Part shown: in pieces, positions 23,112 through 34,877 of the stretch | Numbering within the stretch: position 1 is the stretch's first letter | How the letters are laid out: every line of letters starts with the position of its first letter | Assembly: GCF_002776525.5 (NCBI RefSeq) | Contig: NC_045441.1 | Location: forward strand, 84,398,918-84,462,917 | From: Piliocolobus tephrosceles | Lineage: Eukaryota; Chordata; Mammalia; Primates; Cercopithecidae | DNA length: 64,000 nt | Reading direction: 5' to 3' | Position numbers and translations under genes: made by a program | Notes under the pieces: generated by a model | Database searches by the model: none | Seen by the model: the letters and a program-made list of their open reading frames with translations, nothing else | What the model was told of the DNA's origin: nothing

Positions 23112-23600
23112 ATCTTGTTTTGTTGTACTGGCTAAATTCTTCAGTACTTTGTTGAATAGAAATGATGAGAGTAGTAAATGGTTCTTATCAAACTGAGCAA
23201 TCTCCCTTTCATTGAAGGGATTGAAAGGCTTGCGGAAGCCTCTCAGTCATGGTGGACGTGGGATTTTGTCAAAGGTTTTCTTCTTCCTCTGTTATCTGAC
23301 TGGACGTTTATTATTATTATTATTATTTGCCTCAAGGGACCAGCTTTTTTTTTTCCTATTGTTTTTCAGCTTTCAATTTTACTGATTTCTGTTTTATTTT
23401 CATTTCTTTCTTCTTTTGGTTCTAATTTGCTCTTTTTTTAGTTTCTTTGGGAAGATACTTAGGTCTTTAATTTTAGGCTTTCTCTAATACAAGCATGTAA
23501 TGCTGTAAATTTTGTTGTAAATGCTGCTTTAACTGCATCTCAAAACTTTAGGTAATTCTTGCCATTTTCTACTTCCAGCAAGTTTTGGAAAATAGTTTGT
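23112..23600 (-). mobile_element. L1 ORF2, antisense, end of the antisense block
   Basis: ORF2-like text runs to about 23.6 kb, where the orientation of L1 text flips. Confidence 0.6.
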
Positions 23601-23639
23601 CAAACCCACAAAAGTAAGAAGATTTGGAATTTTGGTTAC

Positions 23640-23935
23640 AATTCCTGTGAATGTTCTTATATCTACTAAAGAAAACTCCAGGCTCGGATAGCTTCACTGG
23701 TGAATTCTCTTCACATGGTGTAAGAAAGGCAAAGATGATACAAAAAATTATGGATCAGCATCCCTAATAAACATAGATGGTTAAATTCTTAGCAAAAATT
23801 TAACAAATGAAAATCAATTCTTTATAGAAAGGATAAAACATCATGAGTAAATGGAGGTTTATTCCAGGAATCAAGCAGTGTAAATCACCATGTAACCAGA
23901 CTAAAAAGGAAAAACTGTATGTTCATCTCAATGGA
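23640..23935 (+). mobile_element. L1 ORF2 fragment, sense
   Basis: Sense ORF2 text such as GCTTCACTGGTGAATTCT and GCATCCCTAATAAACATAGA, in opposite orientation to the block on its left. Confidence 0.7.
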
Positions 23936-25150
23936 TACTTTCTGTTGCTGTATAACAAATTATTCCAAAATGTAGTTATCTTAAAATAACTAATCTTTAT
24001 TATTTCACAGTTTTTGTGTGTTAGGAATCTGGATGCAGCTTAGTTAAGTAAGCTCAGGATCTCTCAGGACAGTATAATGAAGGTGTTGGCTGAGGTTGCA
24101 TTTATCTCAAGGCTCCAACCAGAGAGGGATCTAATTTAAAGCTCACTAGTGGTTGTTGGCAAGATTCACTTTCCTTTGACTTGTTGGTATGAAGGACCTC
24201 AGTTCAATGCTATTATCTGGAGGCTGTTTTTGTTGCCCAGATGGGCCTCTACATAGGGCAGTTCACAGCATGGCACTTTTTATCATTGAATCAGGGTATT
24301 TCCCTGATCTCTTCATGCATGGGAACTGGAGTGCATGAGCACCAGCAGGGGCAAACTTTACTCACTCGCTGTTCCACCCCTCATGTGATGGGGAGTGCAG
24401 GTGAGCAGGTGCAGGAGCTGGGGTGAGTGCTTTTGGGCGCCAGCAAGAGCAAACTCTGCACCACCCTGTGCCTGTGACCCCTGAAGCCCCAGAGGAAATG
24501 ATACAGTGCCCTTTCAGCTTTGCCATCCATAGACAGCTTAAGTGTTAGCAGCTTAGGAGGGTCAGTATGACGACCTTTTACACGCTCCTGTGTGGCACAT
24601 GATTTCTTGTCTGGCATTCAGGAGGAATGAGGTCACACGAATGACTTGAATATGGTAAATGCTGATGAAAGTGGCTCTCAGCAGGAAGGGGAGCTGAAAA
24701 GGGATTGGAGCAGGAAGGTAATCTTCCCCTGAGGTCTGGCCGTCCCCAGCTAGAATCATCTCCAAAGCTACGCTGTCAAGCCATCACTCAAAAGTCAAGC
24801 TGCTTCTCTCAGACGTCCAGCTGTTGCTGCTTTTCCCTCGCTGACTGAGCCTGGGGTTTATATGGGCACAGGTTGGGGGTGGGGCAGGCCATAGGTAGTT
24901 TTGGAAAAGGCAACATTCAAGTGGGAAAACAGGGATGTAAATTTTCACTTTGGGTTGTAGTTCCAGTCTTGAGGGTGGGGTCCTCACTGGGGATCCGCCC
25001 TCTTCTGCCCACAAGTTATCTGCCTCTTGTCCCTATCATCATCAGATAAAGCTAATGAAGAAAGCAGAATCTGCTTTAGTGAACATCACAGTCTTTTCTA
25101 AGTTAATCTTGAAATTGACATTTTATCACTTTTGTCCTTTACTTCAGAAG
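23936..25150. repeat. Old interspersed repeat split by an LTR (family not assigned)
   Basis: GTTGCTGTATAACAAATTATTCC and following sequence belong to a common old repeat I recognise but cannot name safely; its end seems to continue after the LTR (from about 25045). Confidence 0.4.
24290..25041 (-). mobile_element. Solo retroviral LTR, antisense (ERV1-like, probable)
   Basis: GC-richer block, on the minus strand beginning TGATGATAGGGACAAG, with CCCATATAAACCCC as a TATA-like promoter motif (around 24860). Neither internal retroviral genes nor a second LTR are present. Right end is fairly clear, left end approximate. Confidence 0.55.
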
Positions 25151-25910
25151 GCCAACAGAAAAAAATAGGCAAATTGAGCTTTGTCTAAACCTAAAACTTT
25201 AGTATGTTGAAGAACACTGTGAAGAATGTGAAAAGACAGCTCACAAAATAAGTTATTCTGTATGTTATGTATCTGGTAAGGATCTAGTATCCAAAAAATA
25301 TAAAGAATTATAACTTAATTTTAAGAAAATGACCCAATTTAAAAATTACCGAAGGATCTAAATATCCTTGTTTCTCCAAAGAAGATATATTAGATGGGAA
25401 CTAAAGACATGAAAGACATGAAAAGATGCATAACATAACAATTCCTTAGAAAAATGCAAATACCACAATGAGATTTCACGATTCATCTATTCAAGGGAAT
25501 AAAATGTTAAAACTGACCATACCAAGTGTTGTTAAGGATGTGAAGCAACTGGAACTTGCATATAGTGCTGGTGGGTGTGTAGAATGGTACAACTGCTTTG
25601 GAAAACATTTTCTGAATTCTTTAAATGTTAAACATACATGTACCATTTGATCCAGCTATTCTACTTATGTATTTACTCAAGATTTAAACAGATAATCATA
25701 GTTGCTTTATTTGTAATAACCCCCAACTTGAAACAACCCAGATTTTCATCAACAGATAAATGGATAAATTGTAGTATGTTTATATAATGGAATAGTGTTC
25801 AGCAGTGGAAAGGAACCAAGTATCAATGCATGTAATAAAATGAATGAGTTTCAGAATAATTAGTGAGTGAAAGAAACCAGAAAAGAAAGGGGTACAAACT
25901 GTAATAGAAT
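25151..25910 (+). mobile_element. L1 3' end, sense
   Basis: Sense ORF2 3' text: TGCTGGTGGGTGTGTAGAA, TCCAGCTATTCTACT, ATAAATGGATAAATTGTAG. Continues the sense fragment at 23640. Confidence 0.75.
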
Positions 25911-25921
25911 AAAGGGGAGAG

Positions 25922-26239
25922 ATTTTTATTTATTTATTTATTTATTTGAACAGGGTCTCCCTTTGTAACTTTGACACCCAGACTGGCGTGCAGTGGCATG
26001 ATGTTGGCTCACTGCAGCCTTGACCTCCTGGGCTCAAGTGATCCTTCCATCTCAGCCCCCCATGTAGCTGGGACTACAGGTGCAAACAACTACACCTAGC
26101 TCATTTTTTGTATTTTTTTCCTAGAGATAGAGTTTCACCACATTGCCCAGGGTGGTCTGAAATTCCCGAGGTCAAGCAATTTGCCTCTCTTGGCCCCCCA
26201 AAGTGCTAGGAATACAGGCATGAGCCACCACACCCAGTT
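25922..26239 (-). repeat. Alu, antisense, (TTTA)n tail
   Basis: Perfect 11-bp duplication AAAGGGGAGAG at 25911-25921 and 26240-26250. Confidence 0.92.
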
Positions 26240-26250
26240 AAAGGGGAGAG

Positions 26251-26422
26251 TTTTCAATTCCAAAATGGTGGTGTAGAAGTAAGTTGGCTTCATTCTCTTT
26301 AACAGAAAACTGAAAACAAATATACAGTGCCAGGATTACCACCAGCAATATCCCAGAACTCAAATAGGATGAGACAGCTTTCAGAGCCACAGATAAATGA
26401 AAAAAACTCCAAGCAGATGGTC
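26251..26422 (+). mobile_element. L1 5' end, sense
   Basis: CCAAAATGGTGGTGTAGAAG resembles the start of a primate/mammalian L1 5' UTR in sense; it is then broken by an LTR. Confidence 0.55.
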
Positions 26423-27200
26423 TGATATTGTGAAATATATATATATATATTTGGCCTTCATCTCCATTTCCTGATGTACAACTCCTAAAATCCTTAGAAT
26501 CTCCAAAGTCCTATATTTTTGTATGCTAATACTGACTGATAGCTTTAGGGTACGGCTGGTCACCAGAAAAATGAAGGCACGATTAGAAGTTTGGGATTTA
26601 TAACCATACCCTGAAACCTTCGGGGAGAGGAGAAGAGCTGAAGGTCAGGTTGTTCACTAATGACCAGTGGTTTAATTAACTAGGCCTATATCATGAAGCC
26701 TTCATAAAAACCCGAGAGGACAGGGTTCAGAGAGCTTCTGGATAGCTGAATATGTTGAGGTTCCTACAGCGTGGCATGCCCAGGGAAGAAATTAAAGCAC
26801 CACCTCCTTCCCCTATACCTTTCCCTATGCATTTCTTCATCTGTTTCCTTTGCAATATCATTTATAAGGAATCAGAAAACCTGCTTTGCTGAGTTCTGTG
26901 AGCCACTTTAGCAAATTGTTCAAACCCAAAGAGTGAGTTGTGGGAACCCCAACTCAAATCTGATTAGTCAGAAGTTCTGGAGGCGTGGACTTGTGACTGA
27001 AATTGGGAGGCAGTCTTGGAGTCAGCCCTCAGCCTGTGGGATTAGACTCTTATTTCTAGGTAGGTAGCGTCAGAATTAAATTGGAGGATATCCAGCTGGC
27101 AGGGCCCACTGCGTGCAGTTAGGGGGAACTCCTCACCCCCAAACATTTGGTCAGATAATTCTTTCTTGTTTTTTCTGGTGTGAGAGCAGAGGAAAAACAC
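26423..27200 (+). mobile_element. Retroviral-type LTR, sense (subfamily not assigned)
   Basis: Begins TGATATTGTGAAATATATAT and has CATAAAAACCCGAGAGG and GGAACCCCAACTCAAATC parts of a known LTR family. No retroviral genes adjoin. The right end is approximate. Confidence 0.5.
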
Positions 27201-27206
27201 GGTTTG

Positions 27207-27261
27207 AGAGTTTTTCCTAAACAAGAAAAACTCTGTGGAAAAGTATCTCTGATACTTTTCC
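27207..27261. repeat. Two adjacent perfect hairpins
   Basis: AGAGTTTTTC / GAAAAACTCT (27207-27216 and 27225-27234, 8-nt loop) followed after two bases by GGAAAAGTATC / GATACTTTTCC (27237-27247 and 27251-27261, 3-nt loop). Confidence 0.85.
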
Positions 27262-27760
27262 TCTGAGTCTTCCTGGCACCAAGTGCGCAGAATCGTTCCC
27301 TTCAATTCATGGTTTCTATGCTGGAAGTTGTGAGATTGAGGTGAACAGTCAGCTTCCCTATAATTTCGGGTTCCCTCTCAGGAGAATTCTTCCTCCGTCA
27401 ACTCATTGGAAGCATTGGTGGTGCCTGAAGATAGAAATATTGCTAAGGACAGGCAGAGTAAAAGGTGGGGAGGTGATAACACCGTCCCTGACATTGCAAA
27501 CTCTGCTCTATAACTCAACCGAAGGAGATGCCAGATCACAGTGGCTGTTCCGCAGCACCATACCGTAAGAGGAATGTTCCACAAGTCCCCTAGGCAGGAA
27601 CACCTAACCATCCTTCTAACACTGCTGTGATGTATTCTTTGTGATTTCACCCATTCAGGACAGGCAGCATTTAGATTACTTACTAAAGCTGAGGCAATCC
27701 TGTGCTTAAGGTGCTATCTAGTACCAAAAAGGAGGCAGTGACCTAGTGGGAAACAATATT
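27262..27760. other. Unassigned sequence between LTR and L1
   Basis: Not clearly L1 or LTR. The short ORFs at 27341-27650 on both strands have no recognisable family. Confidence 0.4.
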
Positions 27761-28435
27761 CAACAGGTAAATTACGAAGAGTGTCTTAAGCAAACATGCC
27801 CAGTAAACACTAAAGCCAGACCAAGAAGACTGGAATAAATGAATTATTCATTGCAAAGATATGGACATAAATCTATAGGAAATAACAAATAGGGAATAGT
27901 GACCTCCCCAAAAAGACAGGAAAACTCCAATGACTGATCCTAATGAGACACAGTACATGAGTTCTGTGACCAAGGATTTAAAATAGCAGTTTTAAGTAAA
28001 CTCTGATCTCCAGGATAAAACAAAAAAATTCAGAATTTTATCAAAGAAATTAAACAGATTGAAATTGTTTTTAAAAATGAAATCTGGGACTCAGCAATAC
28101 TTGTCAACTAAAAATTTGATTAGATACTGTGAACAGCAGAATGGATCAAGCAGAGAAAAGAATCAGTGAGCTAAAGGACAGGCTATTTGAAAACACACAG
28201 AGGAGAATAAAAAGAATGAAAAGGAGTGAAGATTACCTACAAGATACAGAAAATTACTTCAAAAGACCAAATCTAAGAATTATTGGTGTTCAAGAGGGAG
28301 TTGAGGTAGAAAACATATTCAAAGAAATAATAACAGAAAACGATCCCAAACTTGAGAAAGGTGTAAATATCCAGTTATAGGAAGGTCTGAGAACAACAAA
28401 CAGATTTGATCCAAATAAGATTTCCCTAAGGCATA
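27761..28435 (+). pseudogene. L1 5' UTR and ORF1 remnant, sense
   Basis: The open stretch 28129-28380 (starting at GTG) encodes MDQAEKRISELKDRL followed by NLRIIGVQEG, the coiled coil and the start of the RNA-binding domain of L1 ORF1p. It is truncated by a stop near 28378 and then by an LTR insertion. Not functional. Confidence 0.75.
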
Positions 28436-28993
28436 TGTTGGGGAAACTAGCCTCACACCACCTAGCGGGTACCCCAAGTCTAGTGGAGACAAAGGAGTTA
28501 GAGAAAGAATAAATGTTTAAAAGGCGGGACCAGGGGACCAGAGCATTGGAGGCTTGCTCACAGCCCAGAGCTCTTGGGTTCCACCCAGTTTATTGGTTTA
28601 CAGGCTCTTTGTTCTTAGGCAGATGGGAGAGGGAGGAAGAGATGAGGAAAAGCATCAGTGAAGGAACTCCTGAGTCATTCAATCAGATGTATAGCAGTGG
28701 TGGTTTCTGTGAATTTCCTTGAGCAAAGGCGTGTGTCTAAACTACTTAAGATCTTTAACTTATCAGGAGTGGGTTTCAGGAGGAGCTGAGATGTTTGATT
28801 ATACTCCCCTCTTTCAAGGGAATGTTACCTCCCTGAGCAACCTGTGGAATGCCACTGAGAGGTTGTGCTCTCAGGACATAAAGACGTGAAGGCAACAAGG
28901 AGACATTTCTCCTCAGAAGCCCGCCCATGGCTTCCCATGAGTGTCTCACACAGGTGAGACCAACTTAGCTGGCACCCCAGAAACTATTCCACA
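28436..28993 (-). mobile_element. Solo LTR, antisense, 558 bp (class II-like)
   Basis: Begins TGTTGGGGAAAC and ends TATTCCACA (TG...CA), with a perfect 5-bp duplication GCATA (28431-28435, 28994-28998). It interrupts L1 ORF1: joining the flanks restores AAGGCATATAATAATC. On its minus strand there is an AATAAA in CCAATAAACTGG. Family is guessed from general look. Confidence 0.8.
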
Positions 28994-29398
28994 GCATATA
29001 ATAATCAAACTCTAAAAGCGGAAGGATAAATAAAGGATTCTAAAAGCAGCAAAATAAAAGAACCAAATAACATGTAAACAAACTACAGTTCATCTGGCAA
29101 CAGACTTCTCAACAGAAGCCATACAGGCCAGGAAGGAGTTAGATGACATTTTTAAACGGCTGAATGAAAAAAAATCTGCCGTCCAAGAATACTGTATCCA
29201 GCAAATATATCCTTGAAATATGAAGGCCAGATAAAGTCTTAGACAAAAGCTAGGAGAATTCACCACTATCGTACCCATTTTTCAAGAAACTCTAAAGGGA
29301 ATTCTTCAATCTAGAAGGAAAAAACATGTGCGAAAAGAAAACATTTTAAGGTGCAAAACTGGCCAGTTAAAGTAAGTACACAGACCATTAATATTCAT
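28994..29398 (+). mobile_element. L1 ORF1 3' part, sense
   Basis: TCTCAACAGAAGCCATACAGG and AGAATACTGTATCCAGC are conserved late ORF1 text. Many lesions. Confidence 0.75.
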
Positions 29399-29694
29399 TC
29401 TTTTTTTTCCCCCCTAGAGAGGGTTTTGTTCTATCGCCCAGGCTGGAGTGCAGTGGCATGATCTCAGCTCACTGAAACCTCTGCTTTGTGGGCTCAAGCG
29501 ATCGTCCCACCTCTGCCTCCCAAGTAGATGGAACTACAGACATGTGCCACCACACCTGACTGATTTCTGTATTTTTTGTAGAGATGGGGTTTCACCGTGT
29601 TGCCCATGTTGATCTTGAACTCCTGGGCTCAAGAAATCCACCTGCCTTGACATTCCAAACTGCTGGGATTACAGGCATGAATCACTGTGCATAG
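29399..29694 (-). repeat. Alu, antisense
   Basis: Full-length diverged Alu with T/C-rich tail inserted in the L1. Confidence 0.88.
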
Positions 29695-29710
29695 ATTCCA
29701 AGAATATTCT

Positions 29711-30007
29711 TTTTTTTTTTCCCCCAAGACAGAGTCTCACTGTGTTGCCCAAACTGGAGTGCAGTGGCGTGATTTCAGGTCACTGCAACCTCTGCCTCCC
29801 GGGTTCAAGCAGTTCTGCCTCAGCCTGCTGAGTAGCTGGAACTACAGGCATGCACCACTGCACCTTGCTAATTTTTATTTTTATTAACAGAGTTGGGGTT
29901 TTGTCCTCTTGGCCAGGCAGGTCTCGAACTTGTGGCCTTAAGTGATCCGCCTGCCTTGGCCTCCCAAAGTGCTGGGATTACAAGCCTCAGCCACTGTACC
30001 TGGCCTC
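29711..30007 (-). repeat. Alu, antisense
   Basis: Perfect 13-bp duplication CCAAGAATATTCT at 29698-29710 and 30008-30020. Confidence 0.92.
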
Positions 30008-30350
30008 CCAAGAATATTCTAATGCTGAAATTGTGGTGTGCAATTCACTCATAACTCTAGTATGAAGCATAAGAGAAAAATCTATCAAAAACTGTAATAG
30101 CTACTGCAGCCTGTTGAGAGATAAAGAATATAAGAATATGTAAATTAAGACAAGAAGTCAGAATGTGTGCAGGATGTAATTAAAGTGTAGAGCTTTTTTT
30201 TTTTTTTTAGTTTTCTCTTTGTTTCTATTCTTTATCTAAAATAAGTTTTCATTTTTTAAAAATAATGTATTTACAAGATGATTTTTAAAATTCATGTTAA
30301 CCACAATGCAAAATTATTGTAGATACACTAAAAATAACGAGCAATGTGTT

Positions 30351-30532
30351 AGACCGGTAGTGATGGCTCATGGCTATAGTCCCCTAGGTCTTCAAGAGGC
30401 TAAGGCAGTAGGATTGCCTGAGCCCAGCAGCTTGAGGTTGCAGTTAGCTGTGATCCTGCCACTGCACTCCAGCTTGGGCACCAGAGCAGGACCTTGTCTC
30501 AAAAAAAAAAAAAGAAAGAAAGAAAAGAAAAA
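30351..30532 (+). repeat. Alu, sense, internally deleted
   Basis: About 180 bp; left-arm start joined to right-arm end, with A-rich tail. Confidence 0.8.
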
Positions 30533-30559
30533 ATCAACAAATCAAAACATGCTAACAAA

Positions 30560-31290
30560 GAAAATCACTTAGCCACGAAGGAAAACAGTAAGAATGGGAG
30601 AAAAGAAGAGGAGACAAGTTAGAAAACAGCCGTTAAAGAAACAAAATGGCAGTGGTAAGCTGTTAGTACTAATACAGAATAAAATAGATTCAGTTCTCAG
30701 TTTAAAGACACAAAATGGCTAAATGGATTAAGAAAACCAAGACCCAACATATACTGTCTACAAAAAACTCACTTAATCTATAAAGACACAATTTGAAAAC
30801 GAAGGGATGGAGAAAGGTATTTCATTTATGCAAGTGGAAACCAAAAAGAATCTGGAGTAGCTGTGCTTATGTAAAATAGACTACTAGTCAAAGACTGTAA
30901 AAAGAGTCAAAGTCACTATAAAATGATAAAGGGGTCAATTAAGCAAGATGATACAACAATTATAAATATTTATGTAACCAATGCGAGAACACCCCAATAT
31001 ATAAAGCAAACATTAATAGATCTAAAGCGAACAGTTTGGTAAAAGAAGACCACATTTTTTTGATAGATGACTATGGTGGATATAGTTTACATTAATCTGT
31101 TGTGTATTTCAAAATAGCTAGAAGAGAATAATTCACATGTTTCTAACATAAATAACATTTAAGGTGCTGGATATCCCAATTACACTGATTTGACTTTATA
31201 AATTATATGAATGTATTAAATTATCACATCCACCTTGAATATAGATGTACCTAGTACATATCAATTAAATTTTTTAAATAGTCGTAAAGG
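30560..31290 (+). mobile_element. L1 ORF2 fragment and L1 3' end, sense
   Basis: GGCTAAATGGATTAAGAAAACC and CCAAGACCCAACATATAC are sense ORF2; 31085-31283 looks like an L1 3' end with GGATATCCCAATTACAC and a short A-rich tail. Confidence 0.65.
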
Positions 31291-31921
31291 GAGAGAGAGA
31301 CTGCAATTCAGTATTAGTGGGGAGCTTCAGTAACACACTCAGTAATGGACAGATCATTCAGACATAATACCAACAAGGAAACACTGGAGTTAAACTACAC
31401 AGGCCTAACTGACATTTACATAACATTTGTAAAAGGAGAATGAAATTCTGTCACTTGTGACAACGTGGATGAACCTGGAAGTCCTAGAAATCCTTATGTT
31501 AATTGAAATAAGCCAGAGAGAGAAAGACAAATATCACATGTTCTTAGTCATATGTGGAGCTAAAAAAGTGGATCTCATGAAGATTAAAAGTAGATTGGTA
31601 ATTACCAGAGGCCAGAAAGGTTTTGGGGAAGGAAACTGGGAAGAGAAGTTGATGAATGAGTACAAATTTCAGTTAGATAGAAGAAATAAGACCTGGTGTT
31701 TGATCAATTGGTAGAGTAAGCATAGTTAATAATCTGTTACACATTTCAAAATAACTGGAAGATAATTCAAATGTTCCTAACATAAATAAAAGATAAATGT
31801 TTAAAGTGATGGATATCCCAATTACCCTGATTTGATCTTGACAGACTATATTAATATATTAGATTATCATATGTACTCCCAAAACATGTACATCTAGTAT
31901 GTATCAATAAAAATAAATAAA
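31291..31921 (+). mobile_element. Second L1 3' end, sense
   Basis: ORF2 3' text (ACAACGTGGATGAACCTGGA, AAATAAGCCAGAGAGAGAAA) then a 3' end much like the previous one, closing with AATAAAAATAAATAAATG. Confidence 0.75.
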
Positions 31922-32271
31922 TGTATTAGTCCATTCTCACACTGCTAATAAAGACATACCTGAAACTGGGTCATTTATAAAGGAAAGTGGTTTAATTTAC
32001 TCACAGTTCAGTGTGGCTGGGGAGGCATCAGTAAACTTACAATTATAGTAGAAGAGGAAGCACATATGTCCTTCACATGGTGGCAGCAAGGAGAAGTGCC
32101 AAACAAAAGGGGGAAAAGTCCCTTATAAAACCATCAGATCTTGTGAGAACCCACTATCACAAGAACATCATGATTAAATTACCTCTCACTTGTTCCCTCT
32201 CATGACATGGGGATTTAGGGAAACTACAATTTAAGATGAGATTTGGGTGGAGAGACAACCAAACCATATCA
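31922..32271 (-). mobile_element. MaLR (MST/THE1-type) solo LTR, antisense
   Basis: TGTATTAGTCCATTCTCACAC through AGATGAGATTTGGGTGGAGA to ACCATATCA is the reverse complement of an MST/THE1 LTR. No clear duplication. Confidence 0.8.
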
Positions 32272-32453
32272 TGCATTCCTGAGTATTCTTTTTTTAAATG
32301 GAATAAAGGATTCCTCAAAACAGTAAGGAAAGTATACATGCCTTAACATCAAAGTAGGTAAAAGATGTAAATGGACATACTACAGAAGAGGCAATATATA
32401 CTACTGATAAAAATGTGAAGAAATGTTAAGCATCTTTATTAGCCAGGGGAAGG

Positions 32454-32812
32454 TGATACAGTTTGGCTGTGTCCCCACCCAGATCTCATCTTGAAGTGTA
32501 GTTGCCACAGTCCCTACATGTTGTGGGAGAGACCTGGTGGGAGGTAATTGAATCATGGGGGTGAGCCCTTCCCGTTCTATTCTTGTGATAGTGAATATTT
32601 CTCATGAGATCTGATAGTTTTATAAAGGGGAGTTCCCCTGCACAAATTCTCTTACCTTCTCTGCCGCCGTGTGAGATGTGCCTTTTACCTTCTGCCATGA
32701 TTGTGAGACCTCCCCAGGCATGTGAAACTGTGAGTTCATTAAAACTATTTTATTTGTTAATTGCCCAGTCTTGGGTATGTCTTTATCAGTAGTATGAAAA
32801 CAGACTAATGCA
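32454..32812 (+). mobile_element. THE1-type solo LTR, sense, 359 bp
   Basis: Begins TGATACAGTTTGGCTGTGTC and ends ACTAATGCA, with a perfect 5-bp duplication GAAGG at 32449-32453 and 32813-32817. Typical THE1 text such as GGTAATTGAATCATGGGGG is present. Confidence 0.92.
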
Positions 32813-32817
32813 GAAGG

Positions 32818-34808
32818 TAAATCAAGATTATAAGATAGCATTTAACACATATTTGTTTTGAAAAAATTAAAAATTCTGATGATACTGAGGAGATACTTTT
32901 CTGTCTTTTAGCTTAAATGTAAGTTACTTTAATCCTTTTACTAAATGTTCATCATTAATCTCTTGGTTAAGTGAATTTTGTTATTAAGTAACATGTTTCT
33001 TAAGAAGGGCTCATGGGTTTTTCATGTTGGAGAATGCTTCCCATTTACACTTGAAGACCACGTTGGCTAGTTAGAATAAATTATTAATGGTTACTTCAGT
33101 AGCATACAGAAGCAGAAAAGGTATAGAAAAGAGGAATTTTGCAGGGAGTTGAGGGAGGAAAACTGTTCTTGCAGAACGTTTGTTGATGAGATGTTCTACT
33201 ATTATAGGAAAGCCAAGAGATATTTTGTTAGAGTGATTTATCCCACTAGAATGTGTCCTCCCTGAAAAAGGGACAGTGTCTGCACATAGGAGAATAGAAA
33301 GTGGCAAAGAAAAAAGATAGGTAAGTTGGTAAAACTGTAGGGAGTTTAAAGCAATGTTGAATACATTATGAGTTCTAGGTAGTTCACTGATAATCACTTC
33401 TCACATTTTCTACGTGTACTCCCAAGTCTCTGGGAGTAGAGTTTTGCATTTTTTTCATTATTTTTGTAATAAATTGAAAAGGAGACTCATTTTTCAGTTC
33501 TCATTATAATTAGGTAACATGATTTTAGGAGATAATTGATGTAACTTATTTTTCTAAAATAGTATATATGTTATGAAACAATTTCATATTCTAAAGAGTT
33601 GTATCTAAATTTCTGACTTGTTTCCTTACATTATAATGGCTAAAAACGTAATAAAGTTTTCTGGATTTACTTTCATGTGCACATATTCAAGTTGTCAACC
33701 TTGCTGGCATCAGTGTCAAACAATAAAGTACTGTGGGCCGTTTTACCGTTCTGGAGGAGAAGTATACCTGTATTCTAACATACGTATATTATTTTTCCAC
33801 TTAAAGGAGCTCATTTAAATGAATGTTACAAATATAATGTTCCCTAGACTTGAAGATTCTACATAAGTTTCAGGAACTAAAATATTTTTATTATACATAT
33901 TTTCACATATACAGAAAAATACAGAACAATGAAATATTTATGATATATGTTATATATACATTATATATATAATGTTAAATCATTAACATTTTAGTATATT
34001 TATGTTTTTGAAGTTTTGTAAACTACAGCTATTAGAACATTATGGTCCTTGATAATTTAGAATGAATCTCTTAAAAGATTATTTCTACATACAAAATAAA
34101 CAAGATTTCTGAAATATTATCTAATATCAAATTAGTATTATCTAATACCAGACCATGTTCAGATATCACTAGTTACCTTCAAACTGGAAAAATTTGTTTC
34201 AACCAGGGTTCTTTTGGTGGTTGACTCTTTCAAGATTCCTTTAATCTCCCCTGCCACCTTTTTTCCCACCTTTGACTTGGAGAAATCAAGACAATAGTCC
34301 TGTAAGCTAAAAGAGTACAACTTCTACTGTTATGTGGCATCCATTACTTTGTTACACTAGTTGGTGAATTTCCTGTGACTTGGAAGTTACATCTAAAGCT
34401 TGTTGCTTGTTTCAATTCAGATTAGAGGTTCCCCCTCTTACACTCCCCTCCCAAAGAAAAACCTTCATAGATGATGCTGGACCTTTAATTTTGTGTTACA
34501 AAATCTGGTTGTTCTACTGTAAATGATGGTAAGATTGATTACTGTGTTTGGGCTCTGGAGTCATTTGCTTATTTGTTTTTAAAGCAGAGTATATTAACTA
34601 GAGTAACATGAGGTTTTTGTGAAAATGCTTCTATAACTAATGCTTGCCTTTTTGGAGTGCTCTTTATATTCCTCAGAGCAAATAGTAGAAAGCCTTTAAT
34701 GAATATTTGTTGGTTTTTGTATTGAAGTTTTTATGTACTCCTTTCTTTTAGATTTATTATCCTTTTCCTGGGTGAAAAGATAAGACAGTTACTTTCTTTT
34801 AATTATAG
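32818..34808. other. SLC25A40 intron 1, distal part, no clear element
   Basis: AT-rich sequence leading to the predicted leader exon. A short (TA)n run lies near 33940-33970. ORFs are short and unrecognised. Confidence 0.5.
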
Positions 34809-34877
34809 GTTTTTGGCTACTGATGTTACAGACAATACAATATTGGAGCATAGAGTTGAAGAAAAGACTCAAACCAG
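34809..34877 (+). other. SLC25A40: Predicted SLC25A40 5' UTR exon 2 (69 nt)
   Basis: A good polypyrimidine tract and AG (34807-34808) precede it, and CAG|GTAGGT follows (GT at 34878-34879). With ten coding exons and one promoter exon this makes twelve exons, the number I recall for the human gene. It contains an ATG at 34823 that opens a 24-codon upstream ORF ending in the next exon. Confidence 0.6.

Noticed and set aside
24290..25041. GC-richer block as a possible unannotated exon or promoter
   Set aside because: Its minus strand reads as a retroviral LTR with a TATA-like motif and no coding frame of note.
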